Source: Litorihabitans aurantiacus
Lineage (GTDB): Bacteria > Actinomycetota > Actinomycetes > Actinomycetales > Beutenbergiaceae
Direction of reading: 5' to 3'
Assembly: GCF_030161595.1 (NCBI RefSeq)
Contig: NZ_BSUM01000001.1
Span: 1,550,001-1,614,000, forward strand
Length of the DNA: 64,000 nt
Below, piece after piece: positions 19,392 to 28,246 of this stretch. The notes under the pieces are model-generated. The model worked only from the letters and a program-made list of their open reading frames with translations. It was not told the origin of the DNA and ran no database searches. The translations under genes and the position numbers were made by a program. Each line of letters starts with the position of its first letter. The first letter of the stretch is position 1.

Positions 19392-20239
19392 ATGAGCGAC
19401 TCCGGTACGACCACGCCCCGCACCATCGTCATCACGGGTGCGTCCGACGGCATCGGCGCGGCGGCGGCCCGCACCCTGGCCGCGGCCGGTCACCGTCTGC
19501 TGCTGGTGGGGCGGTCCCCGAGAAGACCGCGGCGGTCGCCGCGGAGACCGGCGCGGAGTCGTTCGTGGCGGACTTCGCCCGGTTCGACGACGTGCGTCGG
19601 CTCGCCTCGCAGATCCGTGACCGGGTGGAGCACATCGACGTCCTGGCGAACAACGCGGGCGGGGTGTTCGGCGAGCGCCGCCCGACCGACGACGGCCACG
19701 AGCGCACCTTCCAGATCAACCACCTCTCGCCGTTCCTCCTGACGGAGCTGCTGCACGACCGGCTCGTGGGCGGCGGGAGCGTCGTCAACACCTCCAGCGT
19801 CGCGGCGGCGCGGTTCGGCGTCATCGACATCGACGACCTGGACAACCGGAAGCGGTTCAACGCCAACCGCGCCTACGGCAGCGCGAAGCTCGCGAACATC
19901 CTGCACGTGCGGGGGCTGCACGAGCGCTACACCGCCGAGGGCGTCTCGGCGGTCGCCTTCCACCCCGGGATGGTCGGCACCAACTTCGCCGCCGACACCA
20001 CGAGCTGGTTCCGGTTCATCTACCGCACGCCCCTGCGCCACCTGATCCTCATCAGCGCCGAGAAGGGCGGGAGCACGCTCGAGCACTTCCTCGCCGGCAC
20101 CGCCGGACGCGACTGGGAGAGCGGCCAGTACTACGACGAGCGCTCGCTCGTGCGCGAGCCCCACCCGCAGGCGCAGGACGCGGAGCTCGTGACCGAGCTG
20201 TGGCGTCGCAGCGCCGCGATGGTGGGGCTCGCGGACTGA
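19392..20239 (+). CDS. SDR family oxidoreductase (frameshift near 19518)
   Basis: A short-chain dehydrogenase of the retinol-dehydrogenase-like type. The first frame holds TIVITGASDGIG. The second holds DVLANNAGGVFG, the serine in VVNTSSVAAA and the catalytic YGSAK. One missing C near 19518 splits them; repaired, the protein has 282 aa and reads LLLVGRSPEKTAAVAA at the joint. The ATG follows a GGGGG ribosome site. It probably reduces or oxidises a small carbonyl compound with NADP. It converges on the DUF2945 gene. Confidence 0.8.
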
Positions 20240-20246
20240 GGGGGCG

Positions 20247-20462
20247 TCAGCTCTTCAGCTTCCGCAGCGCCGAGCCCTGGTGGGCGGCCTCGGCGCCGGT
20301 CTTCTCCGACTCCACGATGTAGGCCGGCTCGTCGCTCGAGGCGGTGAAGTCCTGCCCGGAGAACGTGAAGTCCTTCGTGCGCTTCTCCTTCACCGTGCCC
20401 TGCGTGCGGCCCTGGGAGGTGCCCCAGCTCACGCGGTCGCCCTTGCTCAGATCCTTGGTCAC
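20247..20462 (-). CDS. DUF2945 (HVA1/Tudor-like) protein
   Basis: A 71 aa protein that starts with MTKDLSKGDRVSWGTSQGRT and carries TVKEKRTKDFTF, the pattern of the small DUF2945 family. Family members form an SH3/Tudor-like barrel and are linked to stress in other bacteria. The role here is unknown. It stands alone between an SDR and an acetyltransferase gene. Confidence 0.75.
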   Translation of the reverse strand: MTKDLSKGDRVSWGTSQGRTQGTVKEKRTKDFTFSGQDFTASSDEPAYIVESEKTGAEAAHQGSALRKLKS

Positions 20463-20545
20463 GCCGTTCTCCTCTCGCCTCGTCCGTCGCCTCCCAGACT
20501 CCCCCGCGGGGATCGTGTCGTCCAGGACGGCGTTCAGCGCGCGGG

Positions 20546-21123
20546 TCAGAGGTGGCGCACCACCCGGGCCGGGTTGCCGACGGCGACGACGTCGGCGGGG
20601 ACGTCCCGCACCACGACGGCGCCCGCGCCGATCACGCTGTTGTCACCGATGGTGACGCCCGGGCAGACGATCACGCCGCCACCCAGCCAGACGTTGTCAC
20701 CGATCGTGATCGGCTTCGCCGCCTCGAGCTTGTCCCGGCGCGGCCCCGGCTCGATCGGGTGCGTGGGCGTCAGGAGCTGGACGTTCGGACCGATCTGGCA
20801 GTCCGCGCCGATCGTGATGGTCGCGACGTCGAGCGCCGTCAGGTGGTAGTTGACGAACGTGCGCGGGCCGATGTGGATGCCCCCGCCGTAGTCGACGAAC
20901 AGCGGGGGCTTGACGTAGGCGTCCTGCCCCAGCGTGCCGAGGAGGTCCTCGAGGATGGCCCTCGCCCCGGGGCTCCCTCGACCTCGGCGCGGTGGTAGGC
21001 GTCGGCGAGGGCGACGCCGCGTCGCGCGAGTCGGTCGTTCTCGGGGTCGTCGGCGATGTAGAGGTCCCCGGCGAGCATCCGCTCCCGGTGGGTCCGCGGG
21101 TCTCCGGCGAAGTAGTCGGTCAT
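20546..21123 (-). CDS. Maltose/galactoside O-acetyltransferase family protein (frameshift near 20973)
   Basis: A hexapeptide-repeat acetyltransferase that transfers acetyl from acetyl-CoA to a sugar hydroxyl. The N-terminal part (HRERMLAGDLYIADDPE) is the maltose-acetyltransferase domain. The second frame has the left-handed beta-helix, with VNYHLTALD carrying the catalytic histidine, and GDNVWLGGGVIVCPGVTIGDNSVIGAG. One missing G in the GGGG run near 20973 separates the two; repaired length is 192 aa. It is divergent from a TetR regulator with a 50-base shared promoter and may be its target. Confidence 0.8.
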
Positions 21124-21132
21124 CCCGGTAGC

Positions 21133-21144
21133 GTACGTTCGTAC
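21133..21144. promoter_or_regulatory. Candidate TetR operator
   Basis: GTACG and CGTAC form a perfect inverted repeat around TT. The site lies between the acetyltransferase start (21123) and the tetR start (21174). Sites of this form are common targets of actinobacterial TetR proteins, so autoregulation and control of the acetyltransferase are likely. Confidence 0.55.
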
Positions 21145-21173
21145 ACCCGCGGTCTGAACCAGGAGGAGGAACG

Positions 21174-21752
21174 GTGACGGGTCGAGACCAGGAGGCGCCC
21201 CGCGCACGGCGCACCGATCCGGACCGTCGGGACCGCATCGTCGACGCGTGCCTCGACGTCATCGCCCGGCACGGCGTCGCCGGTACGACCCACCGCAAGG
21301 TCGCGGCCGCGGCCGACGTCCCGCTCGGGTCGATGACCTACCACTTCACCGGGATGGACGAGCTCCTGCGCCTGGCGTTCGAGCGGTTCTCGCAGCAGAT
21401 GAGCGAGCGGTTCGAGACGCGGATGGCGGCCGCCGGCTCGCGCGAGGAGGCGCTGGCCGCGGTCACCGCGATCATCGCCGACGACGTCTTCACCGACGAC
21501 CGCGAGCTGGTGCTGACCCACGAGCTGTACACCTTCGCCGCACGCCGCCCCGAGTACCGGACCCTCACCCGCAACTGGATGGCGGCGAGCAGGCACGCGC
21601 TCGAGCGCCACTTCGACCCCGCCACCGCCCGCCTCATCGACGCGGCGATCGAGGGCCTGACCATCCACCAGGCGTTCGACCCGGCGCCGAGCACCGAGCT
21701 GGACGTGCCCGCCGTCGTCCGTCAGATCGCGGCGATCCACGCCGAGGACTGA
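21174..21752 (+). CDS. TetR/AcrR family regulator
   Basis: A 192 aa repressor-type regulator. The N-terminal DNA-binding domain spans roughly residues 17-63 (RIVDACLDVIARHGVAGTTH, then RKVAAAADVPLGSMTYHF). The C-terminal ligand domain resembles that of YxaF/RutR-like members (AFERFSQQMSERFETRM). The GTG at 21174 follows a strong AGGAGGAGG site. The inverted repeat upstream suggests control of its own gene and of the divergent acetyltransferase. The inducer is unknown. Confidence 0.85.
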   Translation: MTGRDQEAPRARRTDPDRRDRIVDACLDVIARHGVAGTTHRKVAAAADVPLGSMTYHFTGMDELLRLAFERFSQQMSERFETRMAAAGSREEALAAVTAIIADDVFTDDRELVLTHELYTFAARRPEYRTLTRNWMAASRHALERHFDPATARLIDAAIEGLTIHQAFDPAPSTELDVPAVVRQIAAIHAED

Positions 21753-21781
21753 CGGCCGGCCGGGCGGATCCGCCCCCGGGG

Positions 21782-22354
21782 TCAGGTGCTCGCGGCGGGG
21801 AGCACCATGATCGACTCCCCCGCCTCGGGGTCGTCCACCGCCGCCGCGAGCCAGTCCGGACGCGTGCGCAGCACCTCCACCCAGCCCGCCGAGTCGTAGA
21901 GCCGGCGCGCCACGGGGTTGAGGTCGACGACCTCGAGGCACGGGTGGCGCCCGACGGCGCGGACGTCCGCCGTCGCCGTGGTGAGGAGGCGGCGCCCGAC
22001 ACCGCGTCCCCCGAACACCGGGTCGACCACCAGCGTCGAGACCCACGCCAGGTCCACCGGCTCACACCCGTGAGCCGCGGCGCACGCCGCCGGTGCGCCG
22101 TCGTCGGCCGCCCGCCGCCCCGCCGGCGTCGTCCAGCACACGTGCCCCACCACGCGACCGTCCGCCTCGGCCACCCAGGCAGCGGCGGCGTCGTCGGCGT
22201 GCAGGAACTCCTCGATCGGGAACGGCAGCGGGCTCCGCACCGGGTACCGCGTGAGCGGTTGCTGGGTCAGGACCATCCGGGCGAGCTCCGGAACGTCCCG
22301 CGGACGCCGGGGGCGGAGGGCGACCCGCCCGGTCGACCCGTGCGGCGCCGTCAC
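21782..22354 (-). CDS. GNAT family N-acetyltransferase
   Basis: A 190 aa acetyl-CoA-dependent transferase. WVSTLVVDPVFGGRGVGRRLL is the beta4-alpha3 acetyl-CoA site with the GGRGVG pyrophosphate loop, and YDSAGWVEV is the closing motif. A GTG start at 22354 overlaps the upstream stop by four bases (GTGA), so it is translated together with the DNA glycosylase gene. The substrate is unknown. Confidence 0.85.
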   Translation of the reverse strand: MTAPHGSTGRVALRPRRPRDVPELARMVLTQQPLTRYPVRSPLPFPIEEFLHADDAAAAWVAEADGRVVGHVCWTTPAGRRAADDGAPAACAAAHGCEPVDLAWVSTLVVDPVFGGRGVGRRLLTTATADVRAVGRHPCLEVVDLNPVARRLYDSAGWVEVLRTRPDWLAAAVDDPEAGESIMVLPAAST

Positions 22355-22779
22355 GTCCGCTCCCACGCGGCGACGGGGCCGGGAACCTCGCGGAAGACGG
22401 GATGGGGGCGCAGCACCCGGGCGTCGAGGACCGGCACGTGCGCGGCGCTGCGCGCCTCGACCTTGGTGCGCAGGTGGGCCAGCTCGAACGCGAGCTGCCC
22501 TGACGTCACCTCCAGCCGGCCGTCGGCGGGCCCGGGCTCGAGGATGCGTGAGACGTCGAAGCGGTAGCCACGCGCCGTCGCCTCCTGCGCGAGCGCGGTG
22601 AGGTGCGCGCCGATCGCTCGCACGGGTGCGGGGTCCTCGCGGAAGCGGACGAGCTGCGGGTGGGCGCGGAAGCCCGTGGTGCGCCCGGCGAGCACCGCCT
22701 GGGCGAGCAGCCCCTCGCGCCATCCGGCCACGAGCGCCGGTCGGTCGAGCAGGTCGGGGTGCAGCGACCAGATCCTCAT
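22351..22779 (-). CDS. Pyrimidine dimer DNA glycosylase (T4 endonuclease V-like)
   Basis: A 142 aa protein starting MRIWSLHPDLLDRPALVAGW, the Pyr_excise family signature. Family members cut the glycosylic bond at UV-induced cyclobutane dimers. HPQLVRFRE and ARGYRFDVSRI follow in the expected order. Several actinobacterial homologues are known only by similarity, so activity is inferred. It is the first gene of a two-gene unit with the GNAT gene. Confidence 0.75.
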   Translation of the reverse strand: MRIWSLHPDLLDRPALVAGWREGLLAQAVLAGRTTGFRAHPQLVRFREDPAPVRAIGAHLTALAQEATARGYRFDVSRILEPGPADGRLEVTSGQLAFELAHLRTKVEARSAAHVPVLDARVLRPHPVFREVPGPVAAWERT

Positions 22780-22933
22780 CCGTTCCAGGTTAGTGCGGGG
22801 TCCGTGCCGTCAGCGTTTTCGGCGTCGTCGAGCCTTCCGCGCCTGCACTCAATCCCCCGTTCACCCGCCCGACCTGCGCGTGTCACAGGGGCGACCTACG
22901 GTGGTCGAGCCCCCTGACACCCGAGAGGACACC

Positions 22934-25331
22934 ATGCCTGCCCACCGCAGACTCAGCCTCGGCGTCGCCACGATCGGCGCCGCGGCTCTCACGCTCCCCC
23001 TGGCGGCACCCGCCGGGGCGGACGTCGTCGCCCCCGACCCCCTGGAGCTGACTCTCGTCGCCACGACGGACCTGCACGGTCACGTCCGCGACTGGGACTA
23101 CTTCCGCAACGCCCCGTTCCCCGCCACCGACAGCCTCGGCGTCGCCCGCGCCAGCACCGCGATCAACGAGATCCGGGAGGCGAGGGTGCGGACTCCGTCG
23201 TCGTCGTCGACAACGGGGACACGATCCAGGGCACGCCTCTGACCTACCTCTACGGCTTCGGCCGCGAGCGCCAGGCCGTGCTCGACGGCACCACGCAGCA
23301 CCCGATGGCGAAGGCCTTCAACGTCGTGGAGTTCGACGCGCAGACCGTCGGCAACCACGAGTACAACTACGACCTCGACCTCCTGGACGCGTACGAGCGC
23401 GACCTCGCCGACACCGCGGTCCTGGGCGCCAACGTCGTCTCGGAGGAGACCGGCGAGCCCTATCACGAGCCCTTCGTGCTCGAGGAGCGCACGATCGGTG
23501 GCGAGGAGGTCACCGTCGGCATCCTCGGTCTCGTCACGCCCGGCGTCCGCATCTGGGACCGCCAGTACGTCGAGGGCGAGGTCGAGTTCCGCGACATGGT
23601 GGAGACCGCCAAGGAGTGGGTCCCGGTCGTCGCCGAGCAGGCCGACGTCGTCGTCGTCCTGGCGCACACCGGTCAGGGGACGGTGCCGGACGAGGGCTAC
23701 GACCCCGCCGCGCTGCACGAGAACGTCGCGAACAACATCGCCTACCAGGTGCCGGGCATCGACCTGCTGGTCGCCGGCCACAGCCACCGCGACCTGCCCG
23801 AGACCGTGGTGACGAACGTCGCCGGCGAGCGCACCGTCATCACGCAGCCGAGCCACTGGGGCCGCGGGATCACCGAGACGACCCTCACGCTCCTGCCCGA
23901 CGGCGACGGCGGCTTCAGCGTGGACACCGAGACGGCCCCGCCCATCGTCGTGCCCCACTACGGGCGGGACGGCTACGCGGAGGACCCGGCCGTGGTCGAG
24001 GCCATCGCGGAGCAGCACGAGGCGACGGTCGAGTACGTCAACACCCCTGTGGCGACGTCGGTGCAGGAGCTGCCCGCCGCGACCTCGCGCTACGAGGACA
24101 CGCCGATCATCGACTTCATCAACGACGTGCAGCAGACCACGGTCGCGCAGGCCCTGGCCGGCACCGACAAGGCCGACCTGCCCGTGATCTCTCAGGCCTC
24201 GCCGTTCTCGCGCACCGCGCTGTTCCCCGAGGGCGAGGTCACCATCCGCGACATCGCCGGTCTGTACATCTACGAGAACACGCTGCGCGCCGTCGAGCTC
24301 ACGGGCGCCCAGGTGCGCGACTACCTCGAGTACTCCGCGCGCTACTTCGTCCAGACCGAGCGCGGCGCGACGTTCGACCCGGAGACCGGCACGAACGCCA
24401 TGTACCCGGGCGACACCCGGGGCATCCCGGACTACAACTACGACGTCCTGTCGGGTCTGGACTACACGATCGACGTGTCCGAGCCCGTCGGCCAGCGCAT
24501 CAAGGGCCTGACGTTCCCCGACGGTTCGCCGCTCGCGGACGACGCCGTCGTGGTCATGGCGGTCAACAACTACCGCGCCTCCGGTGGCGGCGGCTTCCCG
24601 CACGTGGCCGACGCCCCGGTCGTCTACGACGACCTCCTGGAGATCCGCCAGCTGCTGATCGACCGGGCGCAGGAGCGCGGCGTGATCGACCCGGCCGACT
24701 TCTTCATGCCGAACTGGGAGCTGACGACGGCCTGGACCGCGCCGGCGTTCACCGACGTCCCGCGCGGCAACCTGTTCTTCGACCAGATCCAGTGGCTCGC
24801 CGAGAAGAACATCTCCACCGGCTGGCCGCTGGCCGACGGCGGTGCCGAGTTCCGGCCCCTCGCACCGATCGCGCGCGACGCGATGGCGGCGTTCCTGCAC
24901 CGGATGGCGGGTTCACCCGACGTCGAGCTGCCGGCAACCTCGCCGTTCACCGACGTGAGCCCGGACAACCAGTTCTACGACGAGATCGTCTGGCTCTCGC
25001 AGCAGGAGATCGCCACCGGCTGGGACAACGGCGACGGCACGGCATCCTTCCGGCCGCTGGACCCGATCGGTCGCGATGCGATGGCGGCGTTCCTCTACCG
25101 CCTCGCGGACTCCCCGCCCACGCGGCGCCCGAGGTGTCCCCGTTCACGGACATGACGCCGCAGGCGCAGTTCTACGACGAGGTCACCTGGCTCGTGGAGA
25201 ACGAGATCGCCACCGGCTGGCTCGGCAACGACGGGACGGCGATCTACCGGCCGACCGCGCCGATCGCCCGCGACGCGATGGCCGCCTTCCTGTTCCGGTA
25301 CGCGGGGGCCGGGTTCATCACCGTGCCGTGA
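22934..25331 (+). CDS. Secreted 5'-nucleotidase/metallophosphatase with SLH-like repeats (two frameshifts)
   Basis: An extracellular 5'-nucleotidase family enzyme that should remove phosphate from nucleotides. A signal peptide covers about residues 1-33. Metal-site motifs are TTDLHGHV, VVDNGDTIQG, VGNHEYNYD, VVLAHTG and AGHSHRD. The nucleotide-binding C-terminal domain contains NNYRASGGGGF. Three SLH-like repeats close the protein. Frames change near 23187 and near 25120, each at a short G or C run; repaired, the product is 799 aa. The gene ends at a strong terminator. It shares its C-terminal module with the proteins at 6940 and 28247. Confidence 0.85.
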
Positions 25332-25352
25332 CGCGCTGACGACCTCCCCGGC

Positions 25353-25395
25353 GGACGGCCGGCCCGCACCCCTCTCGGGTGCGGGCCGGCCGTCC
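25353..25395. terminator. Bidirectional terminator hairpin
   Basis: A perfect 19 bp stem (25353-25371 with 25377-25395) has a 5-base loop. It separates the convergent nucleotidase and AraC-type genes. Confidence 0.85.
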
Positions 25396-25401
25396 TCGTT
25401 C

Positions 25402-26292
25402 TCAGCCGACACCGGCGCGCAGATGCGCCGCATCGGCGCCCGGGGAGGTTCCGTAGGCGGCCCGGTAGTCGCGCGAGAAGTGCGAAGGACTGAGATAGCC
25501 GACTCCGGCGCCGGCCATCGTCGCTGTCTTCCCCTCCGCGAGCATCCGACGCCGAGCCTCGCCGAGACGAAGCCGCCTCAGGTACGCCACGGGTGCCAGC
25601 CCGGTCAGCTCGCGGAACCGCCGTCGCAGAGTGGCCGGGCTCGTGCCGACGGCGAGAGCCAGCTCCTCGACGCTCCAGGGCCGGGCGAGGTCGGCGTCGA
25701 GGAGCCGCTCCGCTTCCGTCACGACCTCGGCGCTCGCGCGTCGGACCGCCCGCATCAGGCGGGGCGCCTGATCACCGAGCAGAAGTCGGAGGACGATCTC
25801 GCGCTCGACGAGCGGGGCCAGGACGTCGACCTCCTCGGGCGCGTCGAGCAGCGCGAGCAGGCGATCGATAGCGTCGGCCAGCTCCGGTGTCATCGTCCCG
25901 AGCCTCTCCGGCTCGCCGTCGCCCTCGTGCGGGCGACGCGGCAGCTGCGCCGCGACCTCGGCGACGACGGCGGGGTCGAGCCGCCAGTTGACGGAGATGA
26001 AGTCGCCGCGATCGCCGAGACCCACGACGCGCCCGAGCACCGGCAGGTCGACGGGGGTGATCAGGAACCTCTCCGATCCCCACTCCTGCTCGTCCGACTC
26101 GTGCTCGAGCGAGCGCTTGCGGCCGCTGAGGACGATCGAGAGACACGGTGGGTAGCGGACGTAGACCATCGGGGTCGGCGCCAGCGTCCGGGCGAGCAGG
26201 AGGCCGAGGCGCTCAGCCCGGTGCGGCCTGTCCACGTGACGGCGGGCGCGCTCCGCGCCCCGCGCGAACGAGGCCGAGATCCGGGGGTCCAC
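25402..26292 (-). CDS. AraC family regulator
   Basis: A regulator of about 296 aa. The N-terminal effector domain (YPPCLSIVLSGRKRSLEH, then FLITPVDLPVLGRVV) matches the AraC_N type found in regulators that sit beside dehydrogenases. The C-terminal pair of helix-turn-helix motifs spans about the last 100 residues (WSVEELALAVGTSPATLRRR; GYLSPSHFSRDYRAAYG). The GTG at 26292 is preferred because it gives family length and leaves a promoter. A longer frame from 26370 would nearly touch the divergent SDR start. The adjacent SDR gene is the likely target. Confidence 0.8.
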   Translation of the reverse strand: MDPRISASFARGAERARRHVDRPHRAERLGLLLARTLAPTPMVYVRYPPCLSIVLSGRKRSLEHESDEQEWGSERFLITPVDLPVLGRVVGLGDRGDFISVNWRLDPAVVAEVAAQLPRRPHEGDGEPERLGTMTPELADAIDRLLALLDAPEEVDVLAPLVEREIVLRLLLGDQAPRLMRAVRRASAEVVTEAERLLDADLARPWSVEELALAVGTSPATLRRRFRELTGLAPVAYLRRLRLGEARRRMLAEGKTATMAGAGVGYLSPSHFSRDYRAAYGTSPGADAAHLRAGVG

Positions 26293-26379
26293 GCACCCAT
26301 TGAAGACGATGACCGGGATCGGCACACGGCTGACCGTGGGCGTCAATCCGCCGATCGATTCGAGCAGCACCGTGGAGGC

Positions 26380-27170
26380 ATGACTCAGCACACCCTGACC
26401 ACACTTCCCCGAGACGAGCGCCTGACCGGTCGTACCGCGATCGTGACCGGTTCCACGAGCGGGCTCGGAGAGGCGACCGCGCACGTGCTCGCCGCCTCCG
26501 GTGCTCACGTCGTCGTGCACGGACGTGACACGTCCCGAGCACAACGGGTCGCCGAGCAGATCAGCGCGAACGGGGGCCACTCATCGGTCGTGACCGGCGA
26601 CCTCGCGTCCAGCCCGGACGCCGCTCGCGCCTTCGCGTCGCGCGCCACAGACGTCCTGGGCGGCCATGTCGACATCCTCGTCAACAACGCGGGCATCTTC
26701 CCGGTCGGCCCGACCGATGCCCTCCCCGACGACGACGTCGCGGCGCTGCTCGCGACGAACATCCGCATGCCGCACGACCTCGTGGGCGCGCTGGCCCCCG
26801 CGATGGCGGCACGCGGGAGCGGAGTCGTCGTCAACATCACCTCGTGGATGGCGCACGTGGGCACGCCGGGAGTCGGCCTGTACCCCGCGACGAAGGCGGC
26901 ACTGGAGCACCTGACCCGAGCCTGGGCGGCGGAGTTCGGCCCTCGGGGGTCCGGGTCAACGCCGTCGCGCCCGGTGCCACGTTGACCCCGGGCAACGAGG
27001 CGTCCCGCGACGTGCTCGAGGCGATGACGGCCGCGGCGCCGGCGGGCCGGGTCGGCCGGCCGATCGACATCGCCCACGCCGTTCGGTTCCTGTCCTCCGA
27101 CGAGGCCGCCTACATCCACGGGACGGTCCTGGAGGTGGACGGTGGCATTGTCGCGGCACGCGTGAGCTGA
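26380..27170 (+). CDS. SDR family oxidoreductase (frameshift near 26950)
   Basis: A classical short-chain dehydrogenase. Key features are TAIVTGSTSGLG, DILVNNAGIF, VVVNITSWMAH and the catalytic YPATK. The last part (VRVNAVAPGATLTPGNEA to the end) is in a second frame. Restoring one G in the GGGGG run near 26950 gives 263 aa and the standard GPRGVRVNAVAPG junction. It is divergent from the AraC regulator, a common regulator-target layout. The substrate is unknown. Confidence 0.85.
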
Positions 27171-27178
27171 CGGCCCGT

Positions 27179-27637
27179 GGGTCAGCGTCGGCATCGGCGT
27201 CGGGCGCGCCGCTCCCACCGGACCTCGAGGTCAGCGTCCACCTGCACCCCGGCGGGGACCGCTGGCGGTGGGAGAGCGCCTTGTTCGGCGGCGTCTACGA
27301 CGACGCGCCCGCCCCAGAACGACAGGTCTACGGTTCCCTGAACCACCGACGGCGCCCGGCGGGCGGGTCCGTGCGCTTCGGCTCGGCCCACCTGCGGCTG
27401 CGCGGCGAGGTGCGTGACCGCCTCACGTTCTGCTACCGCGACAGCGTCGAGCGGCCGACCGTCTTCGGCACGGCCGCCCACCTGCCGCTCCCCGGCCCCG
27501 CGGACCGGTCATCTCCCGGGACGTCGCGGCGCTGGTGCTCGATCCGTCGTTCCGCGGCACCCCCGTGGCGGTCGCCGCAGCGGGTCGAGCCGCTGTGGCA
27601 CTGCGGCGCGCGCTCTGGTCACGCGTGGGACCGATGA
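27179..27637 (+). pseudogene. DUF3626 remnant, N-terminal half missing
   Basis: A start-less open stretch encodes the C-terminal half of a DUF3626 protein: VSVHLHPGGDRW, SALFGGVYDDAP, GSLNHRRRPAGGSVRFGSAHLRLR, of which the first segment begins directly behind the SDR stop. The end, ALVLDPSFRGTPVA, is in another frame after about 27500. The first half of the family, including its start, is absent. I read this as a deletion remnant. The tail runs without a stop toward the next gene. Confidence 0.6.
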
Positions 27638-27705
27638 GTTCGCCGCGTCGCACCGGTCAGACCCACGAATCGCATCCGAGCGCGTCCGACAGAAGGAGAC
27701 AGATC

Positions 27706-28221
27706 ATGGGTTCCACACCCCAGCCCGCCGACCCCCAGGATCCGGAGCTCGTCGAACTCGAGGCGACCGCCGCCGTCGTCGTGCGCGGCGTCGTCGCAAC
27801 GGCGGACCTCGAGAACTTCTTCGACCGCGCCTTCGCGACGCTGGCGCGCGAGCTCGAGCGCCGCGGCCTGACGCCGAGCGGCCACGCCATCGCCTACTCC
27901 TCCCGCCCTCCCGCGGAGACGAGCGACCTGGCGGTCGGGTTCCCGGTCGCGTCGCGCCTCGACGAGCGGGGCGAGGTCGGCGCGGGGTCCGACGGCGAGA
28001 TCACGGCGCTGACGCTGCCCGGCGGTCGCGCCGCCGTCGTCGTGCACGCCGGGGGCTACGACTCGCTCGCTCAGGCGTGGGACGACCTCGAGCGGTGGAT
28101 CCGCGAGCAGGGGCTGACCCCCGCCTTGCAGTCCTGGGAGGTCTACCTCACCGAGCCGACGCCCGACGGCGACCCCGCCGACAACCGGACCCGGCTCGTC
28201 CAACCGGTGACGGCGGACTGA
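27706..28221 (+). CDS. GyrI-like effector-binding domain protein
   Basis: A 171 aa cytoplasmic protein. The order AAVVVRGVVATADLENFF, then GHAIAYSSRPP, then TALTLPGGRAAVVVHAGGYDSL matches the GyrI-like/SOUL-type small-molecule-binding domain seen alone or fused to AraC and MerR regulators. There is no DNA-binding domain here. GAAGGAG lies seven bases before the ATG at 27706. It probably binds small hydrophobic or cationic molecules; the function is otherwise unknown. Confidence 0.7.
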   Translation: MGSTPQPADPQDPELVELEATAAVVVRGVVATADLENFFDRAFATLARELERRGLTPSGHAIAYSSRPPAETSDLAVGFPVASRLDERGEVGAGSDGEITALTLPGGRAAVVVHAGGYDSLAQAWDDLERWIREQGLTPALQSWEVYLTEPTPDGDPADNRTRLVQPVTAD

Positions 28222-28246
28222 GCCGGGCCGGCGCCCGGCAGCGCGT

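Noticed and set aside
23098-24900. A 600-codon open frame opposite the nucleotidase
   Set aside because: A codon shadow of the nucleotidase; composition is dominated by Arg, Val, Asp and Gly with no motif.
26293-26370. A longer AraC reading starting at 26370
   Set aside because: It would leave ten bases to the divergent SDR start and adds a stretch without family similarity. The GTG at 26292 fits better.
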